DNA of 64,000 nucleotides from Hoeflea marina (GCF_003182275.1 NZ_QGTR01000001.1:1284281-1348280); one strand, 5' to 3'. Counted from the first letter of the stretch, positions 16,540 to 25,178 are shown. Program-made: numbers and translations. Notes: generated by a model not told the origin, from the sequence alone.

Positions 16540-17829
16540 TCATCGCGCGCCGAGCACGAGGCCGGGCAGCCATGTGGTCAGCGGCGGCCACAGCGACACG
16601 GCCAGCAGAACCGCCAGCAGCGGGATCAGCCACGGCACGATCGCCCGCGACATGGCCTCGAACGAGATGCCGGCAATTTTCGAGGTGATGAAGAGCACCA
16701 CGCCGACCGGCGGGGTGATGGTGCCGAGCATCAGGTTGAGCACGAAGACCAGCCCGAACTGGATCGGGTCGATGCCGAGCTGGGCGGCGATCGGGGTCAG
16801 GATCGGGATCAGGATCAGCATCGCTGCCAGCGCCTCCATGAAGCAGCCGACGATCAGCAGCAGCACGTTGACCACCAGCATGAACAGGAGCGCGCTGCCG
16901 ATGGAATCGACGATCAGCGGCGTGATGATCTGCGGAATGCGGCTGATCGACAGGCACCAGGCGAGTGCCGCCGCCGTCATCACCAGCGCCAGCACCATGC
17001 CCGAGGTCTCGACCGTGTCGACGATGATGCCGGGCAGATTGCGGATGTCGAATTCGCGGTAGATCACCAGGCCCAGGAACAGCGCGTAGACCGAGGCCAC
17101 GGCGGCGGCCTCAGTCGGTGTCATGATGCCTGTCATCATGCCGCCGAACAGGATCACCGGCGTCATCAGCGCCCAGTGCGCCCGCCGGTAGGCCGTCCAG
17201 ATTTCCCGAAGGCCCGGGAACTCGCCGCGCTCCATGCCCATGCGCCGCGCCATCACGGTCGCCATGCCCGACAGCGCTCCGGCCATCAGCAGGCCCGGAA
17301 TGACGCCGGCCAGGAACAGCCCGCCGATCGAGACATCGGCCGACACGCCATAGATCACCATCGGCAGCGACGGCGGGATGATCGGCCCGATGGTCGCCGA
17401 CGCCGCGGTGATCGCCGCCGCCATGTCGGCCGGGTAGCCCTCCTGCTTCATGGCGCGGATCTCGAGCGCGCCGACGCCGCCGGCGTCCGCCACCGCCGAG
17501 CCCGACATGCCGGCGAAGATGACGCTGGCAAGGATGTTGGCGTGGCAGAGCCCGCCCCGAACCCAGCCCACGCAGGCGGTTGCAAAGGCGAAGATCCGGT
17601 CGGTGATGCCGCCTGAATTCATGATCTGCCCCATCAGGATGAACAGCGGGGCGGCCAGCAGCGGAAACGAATTGACCGATTGCGCCAGCTTCTGCGGCAC
17701 TGTGTCGATCGGAAAGCCCGACAGCGTGACGAAGGCGACCGAGGCGAGCCCCATGGAGGCAAACAGCGGCACGCCGAGCATGAGGGCGACGAACCAGACG
17801 ACGAGAATTTCAAGCATCAGTGTGGTCAC
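16540..17829 (-). CDS. dctM: TRAP transporter large permease (DctM family)
   Basis: Twelve-helix membrane subunit of a Na+-driven TRAP importer, 429 residues. GTG at 17829 was chosen because GTGA overlaps the stop of the small permease by 4 bp; ATG 17817 (MLEILVVWFV) is an alternative. Typical DctM segments are FPLLAAPLFILMGQIMNSGGI, GMSGSAVADAGGVGALEI, ASATIGPIIPPSLPMVIYG, MTPTEAAAVASVYAL and LGTITPPVGVVLFI. It acts with the DctQ and DctP proteins encoded immediately upstream, at the end of the operon. Confidence 0.95.
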   Translation of the reverse strand: MTTLMLEILVVWFVALMLGVPLFASMGLASVAFVTLSGFPIDTVPQKLAQSVNSFPLLAAPLFILMGQIMNSGGITDRIFAFATACVGWVRGGLCHANILASVIFAGMSGSAVADAGGVGALEIRAMKQEGYPADMAAAITAASATIGPIIPPSLPMVIYGVSADVSIGGLFLAGVIPGLLMAGALSGMATVMARRMGMERGEFPGLREIWTAYRRAHWALMTPVILFGGMMTGIMTPTEAAAVASVYALFLGLVIYREFDIRNLPGIIVDTVETSGMVLALVMTAAALAWCLSISRIPQIITPLIVDSIGSALLFMLVVNVLLLIVGCFMEALAAMLILIPILTPIAAQLGIDPIQFGLVFVLNLMLGTITPPVGVVLFITSKIAGISFEAMSRAIVPWLIPLLAVLLAVSLWPPLTTWLPGLVLGAR

Positions 17830-18320
17830 AGCGACGGCCCCTGCTGCGCGACATGCAGTTGCCCGCGAAGGGCCGCCAGGATCTCGACGCCGCAGCGGAT
17901 GACGACGGCGAGTCCGGCGATCGGGATCGGCAGGTAGACCAGCGCCACCGGCAGCGGCAGGCTCACCCATTCGACATCGGAATTGCGCGCAATCAGCCCG
18001 AAGCTCTTGGTCAGCAGCACCATGCCGAGAACGGCGACGAGAAGCTGGATGACGACCTCGGCGGCAAGCCGAGGCCGGCCCTTGAGCGCGTCGAGAAACA
18101 TGACGATGCGGATATGGCTGCCGCGATTGCCGGCGATGATCCAGCCCGTGAACGCGGTCCAGACCAGCAGGTACTGCGCCATCTCGTCGGTCCAGGCCAG
18201 CGGCTGGTTGATGAAGCGGAAGATGACGCCGAGGAAGACGCTCGCCAGCATGGCGATGAGCAGCAGCACGGCGGCGCCCTCGACCAGGCGGTTGGCGGTG
18301 CGGGCCAGAGTGGTGATCAC
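17826..18320 (-). CDS. dctQ: TRAP transporter small permease (DctQ family)
   Basis: Membrane protein of 164 residues with four helices. GTG at 18320 was chosen, with GGGAG 7 nt upstream; an in-frame extension to 18383 lacks support. FRFINQPLAWTDEMAQYLLVWTAFTG is the DctQ signature (the WTxExxxxxxxW region). It bridges the binding protein and the large permease. It is translationally coupled to dctM. Confidence 0.92.
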   Translation of the reverse strand: MITTLARTANRLVEGAAVLLLIAMLASVFLGVIFRFINQPLAWTDEMAQYLLVWTAFTGWIIAGNRGSHIRIVMFLDALKGRPRLAAEVVIQLLVAVLGMVLLTKSFGLIARNSDVEWVSLPLPVALVYLPIPIAGLAVVIRCGVEILAALRGQLHVAQQGPSL

Positions 18321-18391
18321 GCCGGACTCCCGTGATGGAGTGAGAAGAAGGCCCGCCGGGCGAGCCGGCGGGCGCTGTCGCAAGGGTCAGG

Positions 18392-19384
18392 TCAGAGGGC
18401 CGCGAGCGCGTCCCAGGTGCCCTTGCCCCATTTGTCCTCGAACATGGCCGGCACCTTGGCCAGCACCGGGTCGCGGAAGCTTGCCACATCGGGTTCGATG
18501 ACGGTCATGCCGCCGTCGGCCAGCGTCTTGACCAGGTTGGCTTCCTGCGAGGACAGTTCCGCATCCTGCCAGGTCACCGCCTCGGCCAGCGCCTCGTCGA
18601 AGATGGCGCGATCGGCCGGGTCCATGGCCGCGAGCGCCGCCTCGTTGGCGATCACCAGCCGCGGCGTGATGATATGACCGGTGAGCACCAGATATTTCTG
18701 CACCTCGTTGAGCTTGGCGCTGGCGATCGTCGGCAGCGGGTTTTCCTGGCCGTCAACCGCGCCCTGGCTCAGCGCCAGGTAGAGCTCGTTGAAGTTGATC
18801 GGCGTGCCCTTGGCGCCCCAGGACTCGGCCATGGCGAGGAAGGTGTCGACCGGCGGCACGCGCAGCTTGAAGCCGGCCATGTCGGCGGCGGAGCGGACTT
18901 CCCTGGTGCCGGTGGTCAGGTGCCGCTTGCCGTAATAGGTGACCGCCATCATCCTGAGCCCGCGCTTGGCCACCAGTTCGTCGTTCATGGTCTTGAACAC
19001 GTCCGAGCCCGCAACCTTGGCCATGTGGGCGGCGTCGCGCCAGAGATACGGCGCCTCGATCACCGAGAGCTGCGGCAGCAGCGTGCCGAGCGAGGCGGCA
19101 CCGTCGGTGGTCAGCGTCAGGCCGCCGGAGACGACCGAATCCATCATGTCCTTGCCCGAGCCGAGCTGGCCGGCGGGAAACACCTGGATCTCCATGCGGC
19201 CGCCGGATTTCTCCTTGGCGGTCGCCGCGATGCGCTCGGCCATCATCACCTGAGGGTGGCTGGTGGGCAGCATCTCGCCCCAGCGCATCACGGTGGCCTG
19301 CGCCCGCAGCACGCTCGGCATGGCGAGAACGCCCGCCGCCGCGGCGGTACCGGCCAGGAATGTGCGTCGCTTGAATGTGGTCAT
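18392..19384 (-). CDS. dctP: TRAP transporter substrate-binding protein (DctP family)
   Basis: Periplasmic solute receptor of 330 residues. The start MTTFKRRTFLAGTAAAAGVLAMPSVLRA has an RR-type signal that may be a Tat leader. The DctP fold is recognised by RWGEMLPTSHPQVM, GGRMEIQVFPAGQLGSGKDMMD, GFKLRVPPVDTF, with the carboxylate-binding Arg in KLRVP, and LSQGAVDGQENPLPTI. Such receptors usually bind organic or sugar acids. The adjacent DapA-family lyase and hydroxyacid-dehydrogenase gene point to a sugar acid or keto acid, which is inferred. Confidence 0.94.
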   Translation of the reverse strand: MTTFKRRTFLAGTAAAAGVLAMPSVLRAQATVMRWGEMLPTSHPQVMMAERIAATAKEKSGGRMEIQVFPAGQLGSGKDMMDSVVSGGLTLTTDGAASLGTLLPQLSVIEAPYLWRDAAHMAKVAGSDVFKTMNDELVAKRGLRMMAVTYYGKRHLTTGTREVRSAADMAGFKLRVPPVDTFLAMAESWGAKGTPINFNELYLALSQGAVDGQENPLPTIASAKLNEVQKYLVLTGHIITPRLVIANEAALAAMDPADRAIFDEALAEAVTWQDAELSSQEANLVKTLADGGMTVIEPDVASFRDPVLAKVPAMFEDKWGKGTWDALAAL

Positions 19385-19430
19385 GTCGTCTCTCCTCCCA
19401 GAGTAAGCCCGCCTCATGCGGGCCGAAAAG

Positions 19431-20117
19431 TCATCCCATGTTGATGGCGCGACGCCGCGCCACCTCGATATGCTCGTGCATGGCGCTTGCCGCCGCCTCC
19501 GGATCGCGCGCCTCCAGCGCCTCGATGATGGCCATGTGCTCGCCGATCACCGAGGGGATCATCGGCACGTAGAGCCGGGTCTCGGCCAGCCGGATCAGCT
19601 TGATCTTGATCCAGTTGACCCGGTAGGCCTGCGAGACGATGTCGTTGCCGAGCGCATCGATGATCGCCTCGTGCAGATGCAGGTCGACGGCCTCGGCGTC
19701 CTGCATCAGGCCTTCCTCGCGGCCGTCGCGATGGCGCGCGACGATTTCCTCGTGGCTGGCGCGCAGCCGTGCCACCAGCGCCGGGTCGGCGTTGACCGCG
19801 AACAGCCGCACCGCCGCCACCTCGATGAACTCGCGGAACTGGAAGGCGTTGCGCACCAGGTTGAGATCGACCTGCGGCACCTGCATGCCGCGTTGCGGCG
19901 CGGTGCGGATCAGCCCCTCCGCCTCGAGCCGCGGCACCAGTTCGCGGATGGCACCGAGCGGAAAGCCGGTGATCTCCACCAGCTGGCGCTGGGTGATGAA
20001 CTGGCCCGGCCGGATCTCCTGCGACAGCAGGCTCCGGGTGTAGCCCTCATAGGCCTGCTCGCGCAGCTTCAGCGGCTCGCCGTCCTTGTTCTGCGGGGGT
20101 TGAGGGGCCGAAATCAT
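19431..20117 (-). CDS. GntR/FCD-family transcriptional regulator
   Basis: Product of 228 residues. A winged HTH lies at about 20-80 (LREQAYEGYTRSLLSQEIRPGQFITQRQLVEI, then ELVPRLEAEGLIRTAPQRGMQV). The C-terminal FCD effector domain contains EFIEVAAVRLFA, DLHLHEAIIDALGN and IIGEH-like VIGEHMAIIEALEARD, where the His and Asp residues usually bind a metal and a carboxylate ligand. Placed between dctP and the DapA-family gene on the same strand, it probably regulates this island in response to the imported acid. A direct-repeat candidate operator sits at 21021-21056. Confidence 0.92.
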   Translation of the reverse strand: MISAPQPPQNKDGEPLKLREQAYEGYTRSLLSQEIRPGQFITQRQLVEITGFPLGAIRELVPRLEAEGLIRTAPQRGMQVPQVDLNLVRNAFQFREFIEVAAVRLFAVNADPALVARLRASHEEIVARHRDGREEGLMQDAEAVDLHLHEAIIDALGNDIVSQAYRVNWIKIKLIRLAETRLYVPMIPSVIGEHMAIIEALEARDPEAAASAMHEHIEVARRRAINMG

Positions 20118-20126
20118 CGCGCGGCC

Positions 20127-21008
20127 TCAGGCCGGAACCATGATGGCGTCGAAGGCCGCGATCAATGCCGATTTCTGCGCCGGCGTCAGCTCCACCAGCG
20201 GCGGCCGCACCGCGTCGAAGCCGGGATCGCGCGAAAGATGCCCGACCAGCACCTTGACCGCCGGCAACACCGGATAGGAGACGATGAGATCGACCAGGTC
20301 CTTGACCGTGCGGCCGTCGCCACCCTGGTGGATCACCGGGGCCAGCAGTTCCGGCGCGATGTTGGCGAGCCCGCAGATCGACCCCTCGGCGCCCTTCGCC
20401 ATGGCGGCGGGCAGCTGACGCTCGTCGCCGACGAGCACCGAAATGTCGTTGTGGGCTGCGAGAAACCGTTGCGCCGTGGCCCAGTCGCCGGAGGAATCCT
20501 TGATGCCGGTGATCACGCCCGGCCAGGCCGCGCGCAGCCGGGTGATCAGCTCGGGCGACAAGGGCGACGCCGTCTGACCGGGAATATGGTACATGATGAC
20601 GCCCTTGAGCCCGGCGCCGATGCGCTCGAAGACCCGGTTGAACCAGGCGTACATACCCTCGTCATCCATGGCCTTCATGTAGAAGGGCGGCGCCATCAGC
20701 AGCCCGGTCGCGCCCCTGTCGAGCGCCACGCGGCTCTGCTCGGCCGCGTCATCGATGGCGCAGGCCATGATGCCGACCTGGATGCGGCTGCCCGAAGGCA
20801 GCGCCGAGTTGAGCGCCTCGTGCATGGCGATGCGCTCGGCGAGCGACAGCCCGTAGCCCTCGCCGGTGGTGCCGGCGAGCGTGACGGAATTGCAGCCGCG
20901 CTTGAGCACCGAAGCCGCATGGCTGGCGAGCCGGGAAAGATCCACCGAGCCATCGGGAAGATAGGGGGTCACGAGAGCGGCGGAAAGGCCGAAGATTGTC
21001 TTTGTCAT
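20127..21008 (-). CDS. DapA-family lyase/aldolase (class I, Schiff base)
   Basis: Product of 293 residues from MTKTIFGLSAALVTPY. The TIM-barrel family signatures are AGTTGEGYGLS (carboxylate-binding GTTGE loop), the catalytic tyrosine in VIMYHIPG and the Schiff-base lysine in VITGIKDSSGDW. The family includes dihydrodipicolinate synthase, N-acetylneuraminate lyase, KDG aldolases and keto-deoxy-sugar-acid dehydratases. Beside a TRAP transporter and a reductase, catabolism is likelier than lysine synthesis. The exact substrate cannot be read from the motifs. It is the first gene of the minus-strand operon. Confidence 0.88.
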   Translation of the reverse strand: MTKTIFGLSAALVTPYLPDGSVDLSRLASHAASVLKRGCNSVTLAGTTGEGYGLSLAERIAMHEALNSALPSGSRIQVGIMACAIDDAAEQSRVALDRGATGLLMAPPFYMKAMDDEGMYAWFNRVFERIGAGLKGVIMYHIPGQTASPLSPELITRLRAAWPGVITGIKDSSGDWATAQRFLAAHNDISVLVGDERQLPAAMAKGAEGSICGLANIAPELLAPVIHQGGDGRTVKDLVDLIVSYPVLPAVKVLVGHLSRDPGFDAVRPPLVELTPAQKSALIAAFDAIMVPA

Positions 21009-21437
21009 GAAAGGTTCGCCAGTTGGTAATTGCTGACATGTTAGTTGGTGATCAGCGGCGGAGTCAATGGGCAGAAAGCCGCCGGCCAGCGAAACCGCCT
21101 TGGGCCGACGACCGCGGCGTGCACTTTCACCCTCATCCTGGCCATAGCGGCGCGGCCGTGCAGCAACTGCTCGTCCACAAGAAATTCTTGCAAAAGCATT
21201 CAATCATATTGGACAACCCAATGGCCGTGCGGCCAATTGCACATCCAATCAGGGGTGGAAGAATGAAGCAGTCAGCCGTCACAGTCTTGGTCGCCGTCTC
21301 CGTGCTGCGCCTGATGCCGGCGGAGGGGTCGGCCAGGCGGGTATTGCCGTTGGCCGCGAAACGGCGCTGGAAGGGCGCCCTTGCCTTCCCTGCCCCACCG
21401 CGCCAAACTCCCGCCACCAATCGAGGAGGAGAATCCC
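21009..21437. other. Divergent intergenic region of the catabolic island
   Basis: It separates the DapA-family gene (minus) from the reductase gene (plus). The left end carries the candidate GntR site at 21021-21056. An AT-richer stretch at about 21180-21240 probably holds a promoter. A short plus-strand frame (21045-21266) has no support. AGGAGGAGA lies 5 nt before ATG 21438. Confidence 0.5.
21021..21056. promoter_or_regulatory. Candidate operator: tandem direct repeat before the DapA-family gene
   Basis: AGTTGGTAATTGCTG (from 21021) and AGTTGGTGATCAGC (from 21043) repeat at a 22-bp offset, two helical turns. The repeat lies 13-48 bp upstream of the lyase start codon. The TTGGT half recalls GntR-type sites, and a GntR regulator is encoded in the same operon. 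Confidence 0.4.
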
Positions 21438-22334
21438 ATGACTGAGGCGCAGGAAACCATCGGCTTTGTCGGCATCGGACTGATGGGCCAGGGCATGGCC
21501 AAGAACCTCGTCGAGAAGGGCTATCCGTTGACCACGCTCGCCCATCGCAACCGCAAACCGCTCGAAGACCTTGTCCACCGCGGCGCCACCGAGGCAGCAT
21601 CGCTGGAGGATCTGGCGTCCCGCTCCTCCATCATCTTCCTCTGCCTCACCGGCGCGCCGGAAGCAGCCTCCGTGGTGGCAAGCCTGAAGCCCGGCCTCAG
21701 GCCCGGGACGGTGATCGTCGACTGCTCCACCGGCGAGCCGACGGTGACGGCGCGTCTGGCGGCAGAGATGGCCGACATCGGCGTCGACTACGCCGACGCG
21801 CCGCTCGGACGAACCCCGAAGGAAGCCTGGGAGGGCACGCTCGACTGCATGGTCGGCGCCACCGGGCCGGTCTTCGAGCGCATCCGACCGGTGATCGCCG
21901 CCTGGGCCGGAAAGATCGTCCACATCGGCGAGATCGGCGCCGGCCACAAGATGAAGCTTCTCAACAACTTCCTCTCGCTCGGTTATGCGGCGATCTATTC
22001 CGAGGCGCTGGCCATGGCGGCCAGGGTCGGCATTCCGGTCGAGACCTTCGACAGCGTCATCCGCGGCGGCCGCATGGACTGCGGCTTCTACCAGACCTTC
22101 ATGGGCTACACGCTCGAGGGCAACCGCGAGGCGCACAAGTTCAGCCTGTCGAACGGCTTGAAGGACATGCGCTATGTCGAGGCGATGGCCAATGCCGCCG
22201 GCGTCGCCACCCACGTGGCCAGCAGCGTCAAGAACTCGTTCGCCATGGCGGTGGCCACCGGCGGCGGAGGCGGCGAGGACTACGTCCCCCACCTGCCCGA
22301 TTTCGTGGCCCGCGCCAACGGCATCGAGCGCTAG
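21438..22334 (+). CDS. NAD(P)-dependent oxidoreductase, 3-hydroxyisobutyrate/tartronate-semialdehyde reductase superfamily
   Basis: Product of 298 residues with AGGAGGAGA before the start. The Rossmann motif is GFVGIGLMGQGMAKNLVEKG. The catalytic lysine is in GHKMKLLNNFLS (about residue 172). The substrate loop, normally DAPVSGG, reads DAPLGRTPKEAWEGTLDCMVG, so the usual SGG is missing and the ligand is likely different from the classic enzymes. A poly-Gly loop and a C-terminal all-helical domain complete the fold. It is divergent from the DapA-family gene. A plausible role is reduction of the aldehyde released by that lyase, which is inference. Confidence 0.87.
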   Translation: MTEAQETIGFVGIGLMGQGMAKNLVEKGYPLTTLAHRNRKPLEDLVHRGATEAASLEDLASRSSIIFLCLTGAPEAASVVASLKPGLRPGTVIVDCSTGEPTVTARLAAEMADIGVDYADAPLGRTPKEAWEGTLDCMVGATGPVFERIRPVIAAWAGKIVHIGEIGAGHKMKLLNNFLSLGYAAIYSEALAMAARVGIPVETFDSVIRGGRMDCGFYQTFMGYTLEGNREAHKFSLSNGLKDMRYVEAMANAAGVATHVASSVKNSFAMAVATGGGGGEDYVPHLPDFVARANGIER

Positions 22335-22422
22335 CTCGCCGCGGCCGGCATCGCGCACGACTGCCATTCCCCGCCGCCGCCAAGCCAGATCGGCTCGCAG
22401 CGACCTGCCCGGGATATTCCGC

Positions 22423-22439
22423 ATGGTAGCGCTAGCAAT
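22423..22439. promoter_or_regulatory. LacI-type operator upstream of the lacI-like gene
   Basis: ATGGTAGCGCTAGCAAT is a near-palindrome centred on TAGC|GCTA, typical of LacI/GntR-family sugar regulators. A second site, AATGTTAGCGCTATTACC (22556-22573), lies inside the first codons of the gene, 134 bp away centre to centre, which would allow looped autoregulation. A matching site occurs at 30347-30362. Confidence 0.55.
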
Positions 22440-22495
22440 CGGACCGCAAATAGGTCAAAATCCAGCATCGGGCCAGCATCGGGACAGAACAGACA

Positions 22496-23524
22496 TTGGC
22501 GAAAAACAGCAGAAAATCAGGCAAGCCGACGCTCACCGATGTCGCCAGAGCGGCAAATGTTAGCGCTATTACCGCTTCGCGTGCGCTGCGCAATCCGGAC
22601 TCGGTCTCGGCCATCCTGCGCGAGCGCATCAGCCAGGCGGTGCGGGCGATCGGCTATGTGCCCGACACCGCCGCCCGGGCGCTCGCCTCCTCGCACACCA
22701 ATGTCATCGGCATCATCATCCCGTCGGTGACCAACTCGGTCTACACCGACGTGCTGCGCGGCATCTACGACGCCATCGAGACCACGCCCTTTCAGGTCCA
22801 GCTCGGCAACACCAACTACTCCTCCATCAAGGAGGAGGAACTGCTCAGGCTGTTTCTCGGCCAGCGTCCGGCGGCGCTGATGGTGACCGGCCACGACCAG
22901 TCGCGCGACGCGGCGCAGCTGCTTGCGGCCAACAACTGCCCGGTGGTGCAGATCATGGACCTGCCTCCCGAGCCCTTCGACATGGCGGTCGGCTTCGACC
23001 ACCGGGATGCCGCGGAGGCAGCGACCCGCAACCTGATCGCCCGCTCCTACCGCCGGATCGGCTTCCTCGCCGCCCAGATGGACACCCGCACGCGGCAGCG
23101 GCTCGACGGCTATGTCCGGGCGATGACCGAGGCGGGGCTGTTTGACGAGCGGATGGTGGTCACCACCCACAAGACCTCGTCGGTGTTTCTCGGCCAGCAG
23201 CTGCTGTCGGAGTTCATGGCGCGCTTTCCCGATGCGGACGCCATCCAGGCCAACAACGACGACATCGCGCTTGGCGCCCTGTTCGAGTGCCAGCGGCGGC
23301 GCATGAGGGTGCCAGAGGATTTCGGCATTTCCGGCTTCAACGATTTCGACATCGCCTCCGCCGTGCATCCGACGCTGACCAGCGTCAAGACCTATCGCTA
23401 CGAGATGGGCCACAAGGCCATCGAGATGCTGATTGCCGCCGTCGCTGGGCATCCGCCGGCGGAGCGGACCGTCGATCTCGGCTTCGAGCTGATCGAGCGC
23501 GAAAGCACCGCGCGCAACGGCTGA
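22496..23524 (+). CDS. LacI-family transcriptional regulator
   Basis: Product of 342 residues starting at TTG 22496; no ATG exists upstream of the HTH in frame. LTDVARAANVSAITASRALRNPDSVS (about residues 13-38) is the LacI HTH. The hinge is YVPDTAARALASSHTN. The periplasmic-binding-like core has VIGIIIPSVTNSVYTDVLRGI, a VGFDH segment and ISGFNDFDIASAVHPTLTSV. It is most like gluconate-type GntR repressors of this family. Candidate operators flank its start. It follows the reductase gene on the same strand after 161 bp. Confidence 0.92.
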   Translation: MAKNSRKSGKPTLTDVARAANVSAITASRALRNPDSVSAILRERISQAVRAIGYVPDTAARALASSHTNVIGIIIPSVTNSVYTDVLRGIYDAIETTPFQVQLGNTNYSSIKEEELLRLFLGQRPAALMVTGHDQSRDAAQLLAANNCPVVQIMDLPPEPFDMAVGFDHRDAAEAATRNLIARSYRRIGFLAAQMDTRTRQRLDGYVRAMTEAGLFDERMVVTTHKTSSVFLGQQLLSEFMARFPDADAIQANNDDIALGALFECQRRRMRVPEDFGISGFNDFDIASAVHPTLTSVKTYRYEMGHKAIEMLIAAVAGHPPAERTVDLGFELIERESTARNG

Positions 23525-23706
23525 ACGGGGAGGAAGGGCCTGCGCCGTGCCCGGTTGCCCGTCATCGACCGGCAGTCCCGGCTCCGGGGGCGACAGCCAG
23601 GCCTGCATCCGAGTCCGCATCCGGAAAATCTGCCTCCCGCCCACTCCACAACCGCGCCCGGCGGTGGCAGGATGTCGCCGTCTTCGGCATGGCAGGAGCA
23701 ACCGCG

Positions 23707-24012
23707 ATGACGCTTTCCATCCTTTCCGGCGCGCTCGCCGGCCTCATTTTCGATCCGATCATGTTCGTCTTCATCTACTGCGCCCTGGTGACGGGCTTTG
23801 CCGCCCGGCGGCATTATCCGCTGCTCATCGTGATCGCGCTGGGGGTCGCGATGAATCTGGGCCTGTCCTACTCCACCACCGGCCGCGGCGGTCAGGCATG
23901 GCCGCTCGACCGGGCGCTCGCCGGCGCGGCGGCGACGGTGATCTGGATGGCGGCCGCCTGGGCGCTGGCGCGGCTGATCCGGACCGCCTGGCTGCGGCGG
24001 GCGGTTCTCTGA
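23707..24012 (+). CDS. Small membrane protein of unknown function
   Basis: Product of 101 residues with AGGAG 8 nt before the ATG, the main reason to accept it. Three hydrophobic segments are visible: about 3-30 (LSILSGALAGLIFDPIMFVFIYCAL), 37-53 and 70-92. The C-terminus is basic (RLIRTAWLRRAVL). No family is recognised. An in-frame open stretch continues upstream but overlaps the lacI gene and lacks a start signal. Confidence 0.55.
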   Translation: MTLSILSGALAGLIFDPIMFVFIYCALVTGFAARRHYPLLIVIALGVAMNLGLSYSTTGRGGQAWPLDRALAGAAATVIWMAAAWALARLIRTAWLRRAVL

Positions 24013-24063
24013 CCGGCAGCCGTTGGCGGACGGCTTGCCGGTTGCGCCGCTGAGTGAAAATGC

Positions 24064-24113
24064 GGGGGAAACTCCGCGCGGGCGGCAGGAACGAGTCCGA
24101 CGGCTCGCGGACG
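24064..24113. repeat. Fragment of the long composite intergenic repeat
   Basis: CGCGCGGGCGGCAGGAACGA followed by a CGGCTCGCGGACG block matches bases 61457-61498 of the large repeat in the same order and orientation. It lies in the gap between the small membrane protein and yaeQ. Confidence 0.5.
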
Positions 24114-24264
24114 ATCAGATCCCTTCCTTGCGTCTTCGCCGGCGCGCCAAACGCAACGATGGGTGGATGCCACCGTGTTCGCCCCCTTGGTCAGGTCCTT
24201 TATCTGCTTTCACAATGTTGCCGGACGCAGTAAGCACCCTGATCTTCGAATTCTGGGACACGTC

Positions 24265-24810
24265 ATGGCGCAGAATGCCACCATCTACAAAGTCGAGCTT
24301 TCCGTCTCCGACATGGATCGCCACTACTACGAGACCCACAAGCTGACCGTTGCCAAGCATCCCTCGGAGACCGACGAGCGGATGATGCTGCGGATCATCG
24401 CCTTTGCGCTCAATGCCCATGAGCATCTGGAAATGACCAAGGGCCTGTCGACCGATGACGAGCCCGACATCTGGCAGAAGAGCCTGAGCGGCGAACTCGA
24501 CGTCTGGGTGGCGCTCGGGCTTCCCAGTGAAAAGCTGCTGCGCCAGTCCTGCGGCAAGGCCAACCGGGTGGTCATCTATCCCTACGGCGGCCGGACGGCC
24601 GAGATGTGGTGGGACAAGGTCAAGAGCAGCACCTCCCGCTTCGACAATCTCCAGGTGACGGGCTTTTCCGAGAAGGACACCCGCGAACTGGCGAACCTGG
24701 CGAGCCGCGCGATGCAGCTTCAGGTCAACATCCAGGATGGCGAGGTGATGGTGAGCGCCGGCGACCGCATCGTCTACCTGACCCCGCTGAAATGGAAGAG
24801 CGCCGCGTAG
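24265..24810 (+). CDS. YaeQ family protein
   Basis: Product of 181 residues from MAQNATIYKVELSVSDMDRHYYETHKLTVAKHPSE. The family hallmarks are MMLRIIAFALNAHEHLEMTKGLS, EPDIWQKSLSGELDVWVALGLPSEK and LQVNIQDGEVMVSAG near the C-terminus. The fold resembles a PD-(D/E)XK nuclease, with conserved Glu, Asp and Lys around EPDIW and WVALG. Its biological role is not settled. The start was chosen for family agreement; an upstream in-frame start at 24163 is less likely. Confidence 0.92.
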   Translation: MAQNATIYKVELSVSDMDRHYYETHKLTVAKHPSETDERMMLRIIAFALNAHEHLEMTKGLSTDDEPDIWQKSLSGELDVWVALGLPSEKLLRQSCGKANRVVIYPYGGRTAEMWWDKVKSSTSRFDNLQVTGFSEKDTRELANLASRAMQLQVNIQDGEVMVSAGDRIVYLTPLKWKSAA

Positions 24811-24944
24811 CTCACGAGTCTTGCGCGCAAACCGGGCGGGAGCGGACCGGGGCCACGCGTCAGGCGCCCCGCGACCGAGGCGCGGCTCGCGCCCGTCGAA
24901 CGCACGCGGACTGCCGGCCTCCCTGCCTGCTGGCCCGGCACCCC

Positions 24945-25178
24945 TTACGATGCCGCGAAAGTCACCGTCACGCCGCGCTGGCGGAAATAGGCCTGCATCA
25001 GCTTGCGGCCGGACCGGTTGGCGTGCGCCAGTCGGGCCGGGTCGAACACGGCCTGTTTCAGCCCCTCCCGCGCCATCGCCGCCTTGAGCGCCGCGATGTG
25101 GATGTCGATATCGGCATTGTCCGCCTGAAGCGATTGATAGATGCGGTCTGTCGCATCCGCCACGGTTGAGTCACTCAC
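24945..25178 (-). CDS. Conserved-looking small protein of unknown function
   Basis: Product of 77 residues starting at GTG 25178, with GAGGAG 7 nt upstream (MSDSTVADATDRIYQSL). The sequence is soluble, with helices around IDIHIAALKAAMAREGLKQAV and RSGRKLMQAYFRQRG, and ends in a beta-like VTVTFAAS. No domain is recognised. It is separated from the sugar ABC operon by 142 bp and lies on the same strand downstream of it, possibly as a separate unit. Confidence 0.55.
   Translation of the reverse strand: MSDSTVADATDRIYQSLQADNADIDIHIAALKAAMAREGLKQAVFDPARLAHANRSGRKLMQAYFRQRGVTVTFAAS

Noticed and set aside
16540-18489. A single 650-residue fusion of TRAP large and small permeases
   Set aside because: The upstream part is an out-of-frame reading of dctQ. 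The true dctM starts at GTG 17829 with a 4-bp overlap.
19416-21029. Plus-strand frame of about 540 codons across the GntR and DapA-family genes
   Set aside because: Antisense to two recognisable genes; no start signal or domain.
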